Shown: in pieces, positions 24,632 through 36,153 of the stretch
How positions within the stretch are numbered: position 1 is the first letter of the stretch
Layout: each line of letters starts with the position of its first letter
NCBI RefSeq assembly: GCF_024757985.1
Contig: NZ_CP103289.1
Span: 1,550,001-1,614,000 of the forward strand
Source: Cellulomonas sp. NS3
GTDB lineage: Bacteria; Actinomycetota; Actinomycetes; Actinomycetales; Cellulomonadaceae
Length of the DNA stretch: 64,000 bases
Direction: 5' to 3'
The notes under the pieces: generated by a model
What the model was told of the DNA's origin: nothing
Databases searched by the model: none
The model's input: the letters and a program-made list of their open reading frames with translations, nothing else
Made by a program: the position numbers and the translations under genes

Positions 24632-26370
24632 ACGCGTTCCGGGCCCGCCGGGCGCTGCGGCTCGCGCGGCTGCGGCTGACCCGGCGCGAGCGCGCGCTGG
24701 CCGGGGCGTGGCGCGAGTCGCTCCAGGTGCGGGTCGTCGTCACGACGCTCGCGATCGGCCTGGTCGCGCTCGCCGGTCTCGGGGCCTACCTGTCCGACCG
24801 CATCCAGGACGGGCTGTTCGCGCAGCGCATGGAGCAGATCCTGCGCGAGAGCGCGCGCGGGACGCAGCAGGCGCAGAGCTCGTTCACCGGGTCGACCGCG
24901 TCGACCGGGTCCGAGGTGCAGCAGCTCCTCATCGACGTCGCCAAGGCGCTGAGCACGGGCGGCTCGGAGCAGCGCGAGGTGTTCCTCCTGCGGGCGCAGG
25001 GGCAGGCGGCCGCCTCGCAGCTCGTGACCGCGGGCGCGACCGACGACGAGCTCGTCGACCTCATCTCACCCGAGCTCCGCGAGGCGACCGCGAGCGGTGA
25101 GGGTCAACGCTGGCAGTCGGTCGCGTGGCCGCAGGTGGGCACCGACGCCGAGGGGACGCCCACGCGCGAGGTGCCCGCCGTCGTCGTGGGCGAGACCGTG
25201 ACGCTCCCCGTCGTGGGGATCCACGAGCTGTACTTCCTGTACAGCCTGGAGGCGGAGCAGGAGCAGCTCGAGTTCCTCCAGCGGGTGCTCGGGATCGGCG
25301 CGCTCGCGCTCACGGTGCTGCTGGGCTCGATGACGTGGGTCGTCACGCGGCAGGTCGTGCGGCCCGTGCGGATCGCCGCGCAGGTCGCCGAGCGGCTCGC
25401 CGACGGGCACCTCGACGAGCGGATGCCCGTGCGCGGGCAGGACGAGATCGCCTCGCTCGGGCGCTCGTTCAACGAGATGGCCGTGAGCCTGCAGGACCAG
25501 ATCAACCGGCTCGAGGAGCTCGGGGCGCTGCAGCGGCGCTTCGTGTCCGACGTCTCGCACGAGCTGCGCACGCCCCTGACGACGATCCGGATGGCCGGGG
25601 AGGTGCTGCACGGCGCCCGGCACGACTTCGAGCCGTCCGCCAAGCGCTCCGCCGAGCTGCTGCAGACCCAGCTCGACCGCTTCGAGGACCTGCTCGTCGA
25701 CCTGCTCGAGATCAGCCGCTTCGACGCCGGTGCCGCGGTGCTCGACGCCGAGCGGCGCGACGTCCGGGACGCCGTCAACGCCGTCATCGACCAGGCCGTG
25801 CAGCTCGCCGAGGTCCGGGCGACCTGGCTCAGTGTCGAGCTGCCCGCCGAGCCGGTGGTCGCGGACGTCGACCCGCGGCGCGTCGAGCGGATCCTGCGCA
25901 ACCTCGTCGTCAACGCGATCGAGCACGCCGACGGCTCGCCGGTCGAGGTGACGCTCGCCGGCGACCCCCAGGCGGTCGCGGTCACGGTGCGCGACCACGG
26001 CGTCGGGATGACGCGCGAGGTCGCCGAGCACGTCTTCGACCGGTTCTGGCGGGCCGACCCGGCGCGGGCCCGCACGATCGGCGGCAGCGGGCTCGGCCTC
26101 GCGATCTCGCTCGAGGACGCCCACCTGCACGGCGGCTGGCTCGAGGCCTGGGGGCGGCCGGGTGGGGGCGCGGTCTTCCGGCTCACGCTGCCCCGGCGCG
26201 CCGGCATCCGGCTCGTCTCCTCACCGCTGCCACTCGAGCCCGAGGACGCGCCGGAGGCCGCGCCGCGCGAGCAGAGGAACGGCGTCGACCCCGCGGCCCT
26301 GCCCGAGCTCGCGGACCTGCACCACGACGCCGACCACGAGAACGAGACCGACCGTCTGGAGACGCGATGA
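24628..26370 (+). CDS. mtrB: Sensor histidine kinase MtrB
   Basis: A 580-residue kinase. TM1 is VRVVVTTLAIGLVALAGLGA (about 33-53). An extracytoplasmic sensor domain of about 160 residues follows, then TM2 (IGALALTVLLGSMTWVV), a HAMP domain, the DHp box FVSDVSHELRTPLTTIR with the phospho-His, and the ATP-binding blocks RNLVVNAIEHA and GGSGLGLAIS. The C-terminal 60 residues beyond the kinase are acidic. MtrB phosphorylates MtrA; LpqB modulates it from outside. The start GTG overlaps mtrA, and the stop overlaps lpqB (ATGA). Confidence 0.95.
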   Translation: MNAFRARRALRLARLRLTRRERALAGAWRESLQVRVVVTTLAIGLVALAGLGAYLSDRIQDGLFAQRMEQILRESARGTQQAQSSFTGSTASTGSEVQQLLIDVAKALSTGGSEQREVFLLRAQGQAAASQLVTAGATDDELVDLISPELREATASGEGQRWQSVAWPQVGTDAEGTPTREVPAVVVGETVTLPVVGIHELYFLYSLEAEQEQLEFLQRVLGIGALALTVLLGSMTWVVTRQVVRPVRIAAQVAERLADGHLDERMPVRGQDEIASLGRSFNEMAVSLQDQINRLEELGALQRRFVSDVSHELRTPLTTIRMAGEVLHGARHDFEPSAKRSAELLQTQLDRFEDLLVDLLEISRFDAGAAVLDAERRDVRDAVNAVIDQAVQLAEVRATWLSVELPAEPVVADVDPRRVERILRNLVVNAIEHADGSPVEVTLAGDPQAVAVTVRDHGVGMTREVAEHVFDRFWRADPARARTIGGSGLGLAISLEDAHLHGGWLEAWGRPGGGAVFRLTLPRRAGIRLVSSPLPLEPEDAPEAAPREQRNGVDPAALPELADLHHDADHENETDRLETR

Positions 26371-28124
26371 GCGCGACGCCCCGCTCGACGGCCCGCGCGG
26401 CTGCCCGGACGACGCGCCGCCGGGCCGTCGCGTCCGCGCTGGTGCTCGCCCTGCCCGTGCTCTGGGTCCTGTCCGCGTGCGTCGCGATGCCGACCTCCGG
26501 CGGGGTCGAGGTCGGCGACGTCGAGGTGAGCGACGCCGGCCCCGCCGTGGTGCCGCTCGCGGACCGTCCCGCCCCCGACGCCGACCCCGAGGCGATCGTC
26601 GTGGGCTTCCTCAAGGCGAGCCAGGCCGGGTTCAGCCGCGACCCGCGCCGCGGCGGCGACTTCGGGGCCGCCCGCGAGTACCTCGCCGGAGACGCGCGCG
26701 CGTCGTGGCGGCCGCGCGAGCGCGTGGTGGTGTACCCGACGTCGAGCAGCCCGACGTTCACGGTCGTCAACGAGACGCAGGTCCAGGTGACGTTGAGCGT
26801 CGCGGCGCGCATCGACGCGGACGGCCGCTACGCCGAGGCGGCGCCCGACGCCGAGGAGTCGTTCACGTTCGACCTCGTCCAGGACAGCTCGGACCAGTGG
26901 CGCATCGCGGGGCTCGAGAACGGGGTCGTGCTCGACGAGTCGAACTTCGAGAACCTGTTCGGCTCGGCCAGCCTCTACTTCCTCACGCCCGACGACGCCT
27001 CCCTCGTGCCCGAGACGCGGTGGTTCCCGCTGCGCAACATCGCGACGTCGATCGTCGGCGAGCTGCTCGAGGGCCCCTCTCCGTGGCTGCGCGACTCGGT
27101 GCGGTCGGCGATCCCCGACGGGGTCGAGCTCACGCCGGAGACCGTCCCCGTGGACGAGACCGACGGCACCGCCTCCGTCGGCCTGACCGAGGCCGCCGCG
27201 CTCACGGACTCCGGGGAGCGCGCCCGCATGCTCGCCCAGATCGAGGCGTCGCTCGCGATCCCCGGCGTGCGCGCCGTCGCGGTCACCGCGGGCGGGGTCG
27301 AGCTCACCGCCTCGGCCGCCGAGCTCGACCGGGGCGTCGACACCGACGGGGTGCTCGAGGTCGTCTCGGAGGACACGGTCGTCCAGCTCAAGAACGGCGA
27401 GCTCGTGCCGCTGCCCGAGCCCCCGGACCTGGCGGGGCGCCAGGTGCAGGACCTGGCACGCAACGAGCGGGGGAACGTGCGCGTGGCGCTGTCGGACGCG
27501 GGCGACCTCGTGCTCGTCGGCGTCGGCGACGAGCCCACGACGACGATCCTGGAGGGACCTGGCCTGCTCGCGCCGTCGGTCGACCGCCTCGGGTGGACGT
27601 GGACGGGCCGCCCCGGTCCCGCCGGTCCGCTGACCGCCGTCCGCGCGGACGGCCAGCGTGCCGACGTCAGCGCGCCGTGGCTCGCCGGCCGCAGCGTCAC
27701 GGCGGTCCGCGTCGCACGCGACGGCGCACGCGTCGCGGTGCTCTCGACCGGCACGGACGGGCTCGCGCTGGACGTGGCCGGCGTCGTGCGGGACGCCTCG
27801 GGCAGCCCGCTGCAGCTCGGCGAGCCGCTGGGCACGGGAGCGACGCTCGTCGACGCCTCCGAGCTCGTCTGGGTCGACGACGCCACGCTCGGCGTGCTCG
27901 GTCGCTCGGGCGTCGCCACGAGCGCGGCATACCACCTCGTGCCGCTCTCGGGCCAGACGCGCGCGCTGCCGGCGCTCGAGGACGCCGTCGCGATCGCGGG
28001 CGGCAAGGGGCAGCGCTCGCTGTACGTCACGACGTCCGACGCGCGGCTGTTCTGGCTCCCGGGCGTGAACGCGAGCTGGACCGAGGTCGCGACCGGGGTG
28101 CGGGACCCGTACTTCCCCGGCTGA
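26367..28124 (+). CDS. lpqB: Lipoprotein LpqB, MtrAB accessory
   Basis: A 585-residue lipoprotein. The signal peptide is Arg-rich, then hydrophobic, ending in the lipobox LSAC (SALVLALPVLWVLSAC). A GerMN domain follows in the first half (LVPETRWFPLRNIATSIVGE; LLEGPSPWL), with a beta-propeller-like C-terminal half. LpqB contacts the MtrB sensor domain and affects MtrA phosphorylation in mycobacteria. The ATG at 26367 overlaps the mtrB stop as ATGA. After its stop, 98 bp separate it from comF. Confidence 0.94.
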   Translation: MSATPRSTARAAARTTRRRAVASALVLALPVLWVLSACVAMPTSGGVEVGDVEVSDAGPAVVPLADRPAPDADPEAIVVGFLKASQAGFSRDPRRGGDFGAAREYLAGDARASWRPRERVVVYPTSSSPTFTVVNETQVQVTLSVAARIDADGRYAEAAPDAEESFTFDLVQDSSDQWRIAGLENGVVLDESNFENLFGSASLYFLTPDDASLVPETRWFPLRNIATSIVGELLEGPSPWLRDSVRSAIPDGVELTPETVPVDETDGTASVGLTEAAALTDSGERARMLAQIEASLAIPGVRAVAVTAGGVELTASAAELDRGVDTDGVLEVVSEDTVVQLKNGELVPLPEPPDLAGRQVQDLARNERGNVRVALSDAGDLVLVGVGDEPTTTILEGPGLLAPSVDRLGWTWTGRPGPAGPLTAVRADGQRADVSAPWLAGRSVTAVRVARDGARVAVLSTGTDGLALDVAGVVRDASGSPLQLGEPLGTGATLVDASELVWVDDATLGVLGRSGVATSAAYHLVPLSGQTRALPALEDAVAIAGGKGQRSLYVTTSDARLFWLPGVNASWTEVATGVRDPYFPG

Positions 28125-28210
28125 CGCCGACGACGCACCCCCAGCCCGTCGCGGACCGCTCCTCCGCGATCCATCAGGCCCGGCGCGTCCCGGGTCGCCG
28201 TGGGCCGGTG

Positions 28211-28216
28211 CAGGCT
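28211..28216 (+). promoter_or_regulatory. Possible -10 element of comF
   Basis: CAGGCT, six bases before the ATG at 28223. The spacing matches the leaderless set in this window, but the first base differs from TAnnnT. Confidence 0.3.
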
Positions 28217-28222
28217 CGCCGC

Positions 28223-29848
28223 ATGCGGGAGGACGAGGACGGGTCGGGCGTGCGGCGCTGGTGGGCCGACCTCGTCGGGCTCGTGCTCCCCGTGGCCTGC
28301 GCGGGGTGCGAGGCCCTCGACGTCGCGCTGTGCGACGCCTGCGCGTCCCGGCTGCTGGGCCGGCCCCGGCGCTGCGAGCACGGCGCGGGGCGGCTCGACC
28401 GGCTCGACGGGCGCGGACCCCTGCCGGTCTGGGCCACCACGCCGTACACCGGCCCGGTGCGCGAGCTCGTCGTCGCGTGGAAGGACCGGGGCCGGGCCGA
28501 CCTCACCCCGGCGCTGACGGCGGCGGCGGTGCGGGCCGGGCAGGTGCTGGGTCCCGCCCTGGGGCCTGCGCTCGACGCGCTGCCGCCCGTCCCTGTGACC
28601 CGCGGCCGCCCGACGCTGCTCGTCGTGCCCGCTCCCTCGACGCGGGCCGCGCGCCGCCGCCGGGGCGAGGACCTGGTCGGACGCCTCGCGGTGGCGGTCG
28701 CGTCCGGGCTGAGGACGTCCGGGGTCCCGGCCCGCGCACGGCCGTGCCTCGGCCGACGCGGTCGGGGCCGCGACCAGGTGGGGCTCTCGGGTCGGGCGCG
28801 CGGACGCAACCTCGCCGGCCAGGTGACCGCCCGCGGCGTCCCGGGCGGTCTCGCGGGCGTCCCGGTGCTGCTCGTCGACGACGTCCTGACCACGGGCGCG
28901 ACCCTCGCCGCGTGCGAGGACGCGCTCGTCGGCGCGGGCGCCGCGGTGCTCGCCGGCTGGGCGCTCGCAGCGACGCCACCACCCGGACGGAGCAGCGAGG
29001 GCGATTGGTCGTCCGGACGCCGCGGGACTAGCGTGAGGGAACGAACCGACAGCACCGGAGGCGGCGCGACCGGCGGACGAGACCTGTCCGCACGCTCGCC
29101 CCGGATGCAGGAGGAGGTGGTGCCCGTCGTCCGGCCCTCAGGGGCACACGTGCACGTCACCGGGCGGGCAGCCGCCCCCCTCGTCCTCCAGGAGGATCAC
29201 ATGGACATCGTGGTCGCAGGTCGTCACACCGAGGTTCCGGAGAAGTTCCGCCGGCACGCCGAGGAGAAGCTGACGAAGCTCGCGCAGCTCGCGCCCCGGG
29301 CCCAGCGCATCGACGTCGAGGTCTCGCACGAGCGCAACCCCCGTCAGGCGGGCGTCGCCGAGCGCGTCGAGCTCACGGTCGTCGACAAGGGACCCGTGAT
29401 CCGTGCCGAGGCCTGCGCCGACGACCGGTACGCCGCGCTGGACCTCGCGATCGCCAAGCTCCAGGAGCGCCTGCGCCGCTCGCGCGACCGGCGCAAGGAC
29501 CACCGCAACCACACCCCCCTCACGCCCGTCGACGTGCGCCCGCCCGAGGTGTCCGACGAGCCCCCCGCGCCCGCCCCCGCACCCGGCGAGGCGGTCGAGA
29601 CGACCCTCGGCGACTCGCCGGTCGTCATCCGCGAGAAGGTGCACACCGCGCAGCCCATGACGATCGACGACGCCCTCTACGAGATGGAGCTCGTCGGTCA
29701 CGACTTCTTCCTGTTCATCGACGTCGAGACGGCGCAGCCCTCGGTCGCCTACCGGCGGCGCGGCTGGAGCTACGGCGTGATCAAGCTCGACACCCCCGTG
29801 GCGACACTGAGCCCCAAGCCCGTCGAGGCCACGGCCGCCGTCGGCTGA
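28223..29848 (+). CDS. comF: ComF family protein, open frame continuing through hpf
   Basis: Residues 1 to about 253 are a complete ComF protein. A zinc finger (CAGCEALDVALCDACASRL) is followed by a phosphoribosyltransferase fold with the PRPP loop VLLVDDVLTTGATLAACEDA. ComF takes part in DNA uptake in competent bacteria; in actinobacteria its role is unproved. No stop codon follows: the same frame crosses the hpf promoter region and ribosome site, then becomes HPF, giving a hypothetical 541-residue fusion. The 73 codons between the domains look non-conserved (Arg/Ser/Gly-rich). Either the two proteins are fused by read-through, or a base change or sequencing error removed the comF stop. Expected comF end is near 28980-29030. 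Confidence 0.7.
   Translation: MREDEDGSGVRRWWADLVGLVLPVACAGCEALDVALCDACASRLLGRPRRCEHGAGRLDRLDGRGPLPVWATTPYTGPVRELVVAWKDRGRADLTPALTAAAVRAGQVLGPALGPALDALPPVPVTRGRPTLLVVPAPSTRAARRRRGEDLVGRLAVAVASGLRTSGVPARARPCLGRRGRGRDQVGLSGRARGRNLAGQVTARGVPGGLAGVPVLLVDDVLTTGATLAACEDALVGAGAAVLAGWALAATPPPGRSSEGDWSSGRRGTSVRERTDSTGGGATGGRDLSARSPRMQEEVVPVVRPSGAHVHVTGRAAAPLVLQEDHMDIVVAGRHTEVPEKFRRHAEEKLTKLAQLAPRAQRIDVEVSHERNPRQAGVAERVELTVVDKGPVIRAEACADDRYAALDLAIAKLQERLRRSRDRRKDHRNHTPLTPVDVRPPEVSDEPPAPAPAPGEAVETTLGDSPVVIREKVHTAQPMTIDDALYEMELVGHDFFLFIDVETAQPSVAYRRRGWSYGVIKLDTPVATLSPKPVEATAAVG
29005..29034 (+). promoter_or_regulatory. Candidate hpf promoter inside the comF frame
   Basis: TTGGTC (29005-29010), an 18-bp spacer, then TAGCGT (29029-29034). 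It precedes hpf by about 165 bp and suggests hpf is transcribed on its own. Confidence 0.4.
29201..29848 (+). CDS. hpf: Ribosome hibernation-promoting factor, long form
   Basis: A 215-residue long HPF/YfiA-type protein. The N-terminal S30AE domain (MDIVVAGRHTEVPEKFRRHA, then ERNPRQAGVAERVELTV) binds the 30S decoding region. A Pro-rich linker leads to the C-terminal dimerisation domain (MTIDDALYEMELVGHDFFLF; SVAYRRRGWSYGVIKLD), which pairs 70S ribosomes into 100S particles. CCAGGAGG ends six bases before the ATG at 29201, the best ribosome site in the region, so this start is well supported even though the comF frame runs in from upstream. Confidence 0.94.
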   Translation: MDIVVAGRHTEVPEKFRRHAEEKLTKLAQLAPRAQRIDVEVSHERNPRQAGVAERVELTVVDKGPVIRAEACADDRYAALDLAIAKLQERLRRSRDRRKDHRNHTPLTPVDVRPPEVSDEPPAPAPAPGEAVETTLGDSPVVIREKVHTAQPMTIDDALYEMELVGHDFFLFIDVETAQPSVAYRRRGWSYGVIKLDTPVATLSPKPVEATAAVG

Positions 29849-29861
29849 GCCGGGCGGTGAC

Positions 29862-29882
29862 GGCGCGCTGGGGGAGCGCGCC
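29862..29882 (+). terminator. Hairpin after hpf
   Basis: ggcgcgct / agcgcgcc, a perfect 8-bp stem with a loop of five G, beginning 14 bp after the hpf stop. There is no T-tract, so it is the GC-only type. Confidence 0.5.
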
Positions 29883-29903
29883 CTGAGTGTCGGAGCGGGG
29901 CGG

Positions 29904-29909
29904 CAGGAT
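29904..29909 (+). promoter_or_regulatory. Possible -10 element of YcaQ-like gene
   Basis: CAGGAT, six bases before the GTG at 29916. It overlaps a GGCAGG that could instead serve as a ribosome site. Confidence 0.3.
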
Positions 29910-29915
29910 GGGCCG

Positions 29916-31271
29916 GTGCCCACCTCCCGCCCCGCTCCGCGTCCGGACGCCGTGGCCGCCCTCCCGGCGCCGGGACCCTCGTCCAAGGTCCTCTCGCTGT
30001 CGCAGGCCCGGCGCATCGCCCTGCGCGCGCAGGGGCTCGACCGGGCGCGCGCCCGCCGGCCCGGCGCCGTGACGATGCGCCACCTGCAGGGCGTCGTCGA
30101 CCGGCTCGGCCTGCTCCAGATCGACTCGGTCAACGTGCTGGCCCGCGCGCACCTCATGCCGACGTACTCCCGCGTCGGCCCCTACGACCCCGCGCTGCTC
30201 GACCGGGCCGCGGGCCGTGCGCCGCGCCGCCTCGTCGAGGCGTGGGCGCACGAGGCGTCGTTCGTGCCGCCCGAGACGTACCGGCTGCTCGGGTGGCGCC
30301 GGCGCGGCTACCTGACCTACGCGTGGGGCACGATCCGGGACGTCCCGCTCCAGCACGCCGGCGTCGTCCGCGAGATCCGCGACCTGATCGCGACGTCCGG
30401 CCCGATGACGGCGAGCCAGGTGCACGCGCTGTACGAGCACGAGCACCCGGCCGACCGCACCGAGTGGGGGTGGAACTGGACCGTCGCCAAGCGCGCGCTC
30501 GAGTTTCTCTTCTTCACCGGGGAGGTCACCGCCGCGCGCCGGAACGCCCAGTTCGAGCGGTGCTACGACCTCACGGAGCGCGTGCTCCCGCCCGAGGTCG
30601 TGGCGCTGCCCGAGCCGTCGGACGAGGACGCGGTCCGCGCGCTCGTCGAGATCGGCGCGCGTGCGCACGGCATCGGGACGGCGCGCTGCTTCGCCGACTA
30701 CTTCCGGCTCACGGGCCCCCGGGTGGCCGGCGCGGTCACCGAGCTCGTCGACGACGGGGTGCTGCGCCCCGTCGCCGTGCGGGGGTGGGACCGGCCGGTG
30801 TACCTGCACCGCGACGCGTCGCTCCCGCGCCGCGCGGAGGGACGCACGCTGCTCAGCCCGTTCGACCCGCTCGTGTTCGAGCGCCGGCGGCTCGAGGAGC
30901 TCTTCGGGCTGCGGTACCGCATCGAGATCTACGTGCCGGCGCCCAAGCGCGTGCACGGCTACTACGTGCTGCCCTTCCTGCTCGGCGAGCGGCTCGCGGC
31001 GCTCGTGGACCTCAAGGCCGACCGCCGCGCGGGCGTGCTGCGCGTGCACGCGGCCCACACCGCACCGCCGGCGCCGACTGCGGCGGCAGAGCGCAGGACG
31101 AGGAGCGAGCAGGCGGCGGACGTCCCGGCGGAGCTCGCCGCCGAGCTCGAGGTGCTCGCGCGCTGGCTGGGGCTCGACGGGATCGAGGTCGGCGCCCCGG
31201 CCGCCGCGGGGGAGGGCCGGGAGCTGCGCGGGGACCTCGCGCTGCCGCTCGCCGCGGCGCTGTCCGGGTGA
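29916..31271 (+). CDS. Winged-helix protein, YcaQ-like crosslink repair glycosylase family
   Basis: A 451-residue HTH_42 protein. LGLLQIDSVNVLARAHLM contains the QxD pair that distinguishes YcaQ (AlkX) from AlkZ (QxQ). Further blocks are RLVEAWAHEASFVPPETYRL, GWNWTVAKRALEFLFFTGEV and SPFDPLVFERRRLEELFG. YcaQ enzymes unhook interstrand DNA crosslinks; this function is inferred from the family. The GTG at 29916 is used. Its stop overlaps the next start as GTGA, so it is coupled to the permease gene. Confidence 0.85.
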   Translation: MPTSRPAPRPDAVAALPAPGPSSKVLSLSQARRIALRAQGLDRARARRPGAVTMRHLQGVVDRLGLLQIDSVNVLARAHLMPTYSRVGPYDPALLDRAAGRAPRRLVEAWAHEASFVPPETYRLLGWRRRGYLTYAWGTIRDVPLQHAGVVREIRDLIATSGPMTASQVHALYEHEHPADRTEWGWNWTVAKRALEFLFFTGEVTAARRNAQFERCYDLTERVLPPEVVALPEPSDEDAVRALVEIGARAHGIGTARCFADYFRLTGPRVAGAVTELVDDGVLRPVAVRGWDRPVYLHRDASLPRRAEGRTLLSPFDPLVFERRRLEELFGLRYRIEIYVPAPKRVHGYYVLPFLLGERLAALVDLKADRRAGVLRVHAAHTAPPAPTAAAERRTRSEQAADVPAELAAELEVLARWLGLDGIEVGAPAAAGEGRELRGDLALPLAAALSG

Positions 31272-32350
31272 GCGCGCCCGACGGACCGGCGCCGGGGCGG
31301 CGGGCGGCCGGGGAACCCGGCGAGGCGCCGTCGGGCGACACCGCGATGGCGGGTGCCGACGGTCCGGGTGCCGTGGCCGCGGGTCCGGCGGCCGTGCCCG
31401 CTGCTCATGGTGACGTGCCGCCCGGGCCCGGCGGCGGCGCGGCGGCGGCGGCCGTGCCCGCGGGCCGGCGCCGGGCCCTCGACGGCTTCGCGCTCGTGGT
31501 GCTCGGCGCGCTCCTGTGGGGCACCGGCGGCGTCGCGGGGACGGTGCTCGCGCGCGAGACGGACCTGCCGATGCTCGCCGTGGCGTCGTACCGACTGCTG
31601 GTCGGGGGCGTCGTGCTCGTCGCCGTGCTCGCGCTCGCCGGCCGGCTCGCGGGCGTCGGCCGCTCGCGCGCGGTCGTGGTCCGCGTCGCGGTGACGGCGG
31701 CGCTCGCGGCCGTCTACCAGGCGTTCTACTTCGTCGCCGTGGGCATCGCGTCCGTGTCGGTCCCGACGCTCGTGGCCCTCGGGGCGTCGCCCGTGCTTGT
31801 CGCGGCTGCGACCGTCGCCGCGAGCCGGCGACGTCCCGCGGCTCGTGTGCTCGTCGCCCTGGGCCTCGCGCTCGCGGGCCTCGTGCTGCTCGTCGGCGTG
31901 CCCACCGGGCCGGGCGCGACGGCGGGGGCGCTCCTCGCGCTCGTCTCGGCGGCCGCGTTCGCGACGATGACGGTGCTCAACAGCCGCCCGGTGCCGGGCC
32001 TCGCGCCGCTGCCGCTGACGGCGTTGTCGTTCACGCTCGGCGGCGTGATCCTGCTCCCCGTCGCGGCGACGCTCGGGGGAGGGCTCGCGCTGCCGCCCGC
32101 GGGGTCGGGGCCCACCGGCTGGCTGCTGCTCGCGTTCCTCGGTCTCGTGCCGACGGCGCTCGCGTACGGCGCGTACTTCACGGGGCTGCGTACGGTCCCG
32201 CCGACCACGGCGGCGGTCGTCGCGCTCCTCGAGCCACTCACCGGCGCCGTGCTCGCGGCGCTGCTGCTGGGCGACCGGCTCGGCTGGCCGGGGCTCGTCG
32301 GCGGCGCCCTGCTCGGGGCGGCTGTGGTGGTTCTTCGACCGAGACCCTGA
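31268..32350 (+). CDS. EamA family (DMT) transporter
   Basis: A 360-residue protein. A Gly/Ala/Pro-rich cytoplasmic N-terminus of about 75 residues is followed by ten membrane helices in two EamA repeats. Repeat 1 starts at GALLWGTGGVAGTVLARET and includes AVYQAFYFVAVGIASVSVP; repeat 2 contains LGLVPTALAYGAYFTGLR and PPTTAAVVALLEPLTGAVLA, both strong EamA motifs. It probably exports amino acids or other small metabolites; the substrate is unknown. An internal ATG at codon 27 is an alternative start, but the GTGA overlap with the upstream gene favours 31268. Confidence 0.87.
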   Translation: MSAPDGPAPGRRAAGEPGEAPSGDTAMAGADGPGAVAAGPAAVPAAHGDVPPGPGGGAAAAAVPAGRRRALDGFALVVLGALLWGTGGVAGTVLARETDLPMLAVASYRLLVGGVVLVAVLALAGRLAGVGRSRAVVVRVAVTAALAAVYQAFYFVAVGIASVSVPTLVALGASPVLVAAATVAASRRRPAARVLVALGLALAGLVLLVGVPTGPGATAGALLALVSAAAFATMTVLNSRPVPGLAPLPLTALSFTLGGVILLPVAATLGGGLALPPAGSGPTGWLLLAFLGLVPTALAYGAYFTGLRTVPPTTAAVVALLEPLTGAVLAALLLGDRLGWPGLVGGALLGAAVVVLRPRP

Positions 32351-32357
32351 CCTCGCC

Positions 32358-32363
32358 TACGAT
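32358..32363 (+). promoter_or_regulatory. -10 element upstream of secA
   Basis: TACGAT (TAnnnT) with a weak TTCGAC 18 bp upstream. The transcript would start near 32370 and carry an 80-nt leader before secA. Confidence 0.45.
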
Positions 32364-32449
32364 GGTCGGGGCCCGGCCGCGCGGTCGGGCACACCGAGCT
32401 CGCCCCGATGCCGCCGGCGTGCGGGGCCAGTCAACGTCGGGAGTCACGC

Positions 32450-35248
<2,799 letters not shown>

Positions 35249-35276
35249 TCCACCGCGCGGCCCGGGGTCGCGCACC

Positions 35277-35319
35277 ACGACGGGGACCGCCGGGCACCAC
35301 GCCCGGCGGTCCCCGTCGT
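35277..35319. terminator. Strong bidirectional hairpin terminator after secA
   Basis: A perfect 19-bp stem (35277-35295 with 35301-35319, arms beginning acgacggggaccgcc) around a 5-nt loop. It starts 28 bp after the secA stop and also faces the convergent Rv3235-like gene. No T-tract. Confidence 0.85.
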
Positions 35320-35418
35320 CGCGCTGCCGCGAGGTGCGGCGTGATCGCCGCGTCCCCGTCGTCTGACCGCAGGTGCGCCGCGCCGGGCCGGCGCGGTCGC
35401 GTGGGTGCGGGGAGGTGG

Positions 35419-36153
35419 TCAGCCGATCTCGAACGCGACGGCGCGCCAGGCACCGCGCCACATCTCCAGGCGCAGCGCGACCGCCCGCACCCGCGTGCCG
35501 TCGTCGACGACGACCGCCGCCTCCGCGACGTGCTCGCCGAGCCGGCACACCCGGACGCGGAGGACCTCGGGCCGCCGGGTCGCCGCGCCACGGCCGAGGA
35601 CCCGCACGGTGAGCGCGGCCCGCGCCGCGAGCTGCTCGAACACCGCGGGACTGACCCAGCGTGCGAGCTGCGCGACCGACCGGGTCCCGCGCATCGCCTC
35701 GGTGGCGGCGAGCGCGAGGGCGCAGCACACCGGCGTGGGGTCCGGCATCGGGGCTGTCTCGCGCGGCGGCTCCGCGGCGCGGGCGGCCCGCTCCGCGGCG
35801 AGGGTCGCCCGGCGCCGGGCGAGCAGCCGCTGCTCGAGCGTCGGCGGTCGCGTGTGGCCCGGTCCCGTGGCCGGCGCGGGGCGCGCGGCGGGCGGGAGCG
35901 TCGGGACGAGCCGGGCCCGGGGGGTGGTCGACGGTGCTGCAGGGAGCTCGGGGTCCCCGGTTCGCCCGACGCAGGCGCTCGGGGTGCCGGTGCCCGTGGC
36001 GCCGCCGTCGTGCCGCGGCACCACGGGGCGCCCGAGGGAGGAAGCGGGTGCCTCGGCGGTGCCGGGCGAGTCCGGGGTGTCGGAGCAGCGCCCGGGCGCG
36101 GCGACGCCGGCCGGGACGTGCCCGCGGTCCCGGGTGAGCTCGAGCGTCGTCAT
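35419..36153 (-). CDS. Rv3235 family protein
   Basis: A 244-residue protein. The N-terminal half is disordered (Pro/Ala/Gly/Thr). The C-terminal 110 residues carry the conserved domain: ALALAATEAMRGTRSVAQLA, RWVSPAVFEQLAARA and VVDDGTRVRAVALRLEMWRG. Rv3235 of M. tuberculosis, which defines the family, is uncharacterised; the gene is regularly beside secA in actinobacteria, as here. AAGGAG lies seven bases before the ATG at 36153, which fixes the start. Its role may be in envelope or export functions, by context only. Confidence 0.85.
   Translation of the reverse strand: MTTLELTRDRGHVPAGVAAPGRCSDTPDSPGTAEAPASSLGRPVVPRHDGGATGTGTPSACVGRTGDPELPAAPSTTPRARLVPTLPPAARPAPATGPGHTRPPTLEQRLLARRRATLAAERAARAAEPPRETAPMPDPTPVCCALALAATEAMRGTRSVAQLARWVSPAVFEQLAARAALTVRVLGRGAATRRPEVLRVRVCRLGEHVAEAAVVVDDGTRVRAVALRLEMWRGAWRAVAFEIG

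Noticed and set aside
28261-29031. Alternative plus-strand frame over comF ending in TAG
   Set aside because: The ComF zinc finger and PRPP loop are in the other frame; this one is Arg/Gly-rich. It matters only as a possible end if an indel exists.
29201-29848. HPF as only the C-terminal half of a fusion protein
   Set aside because: A strong Shine-Dalgarno at the correct distance and full family length support an independent HPF start, so it is kept as its own gene.
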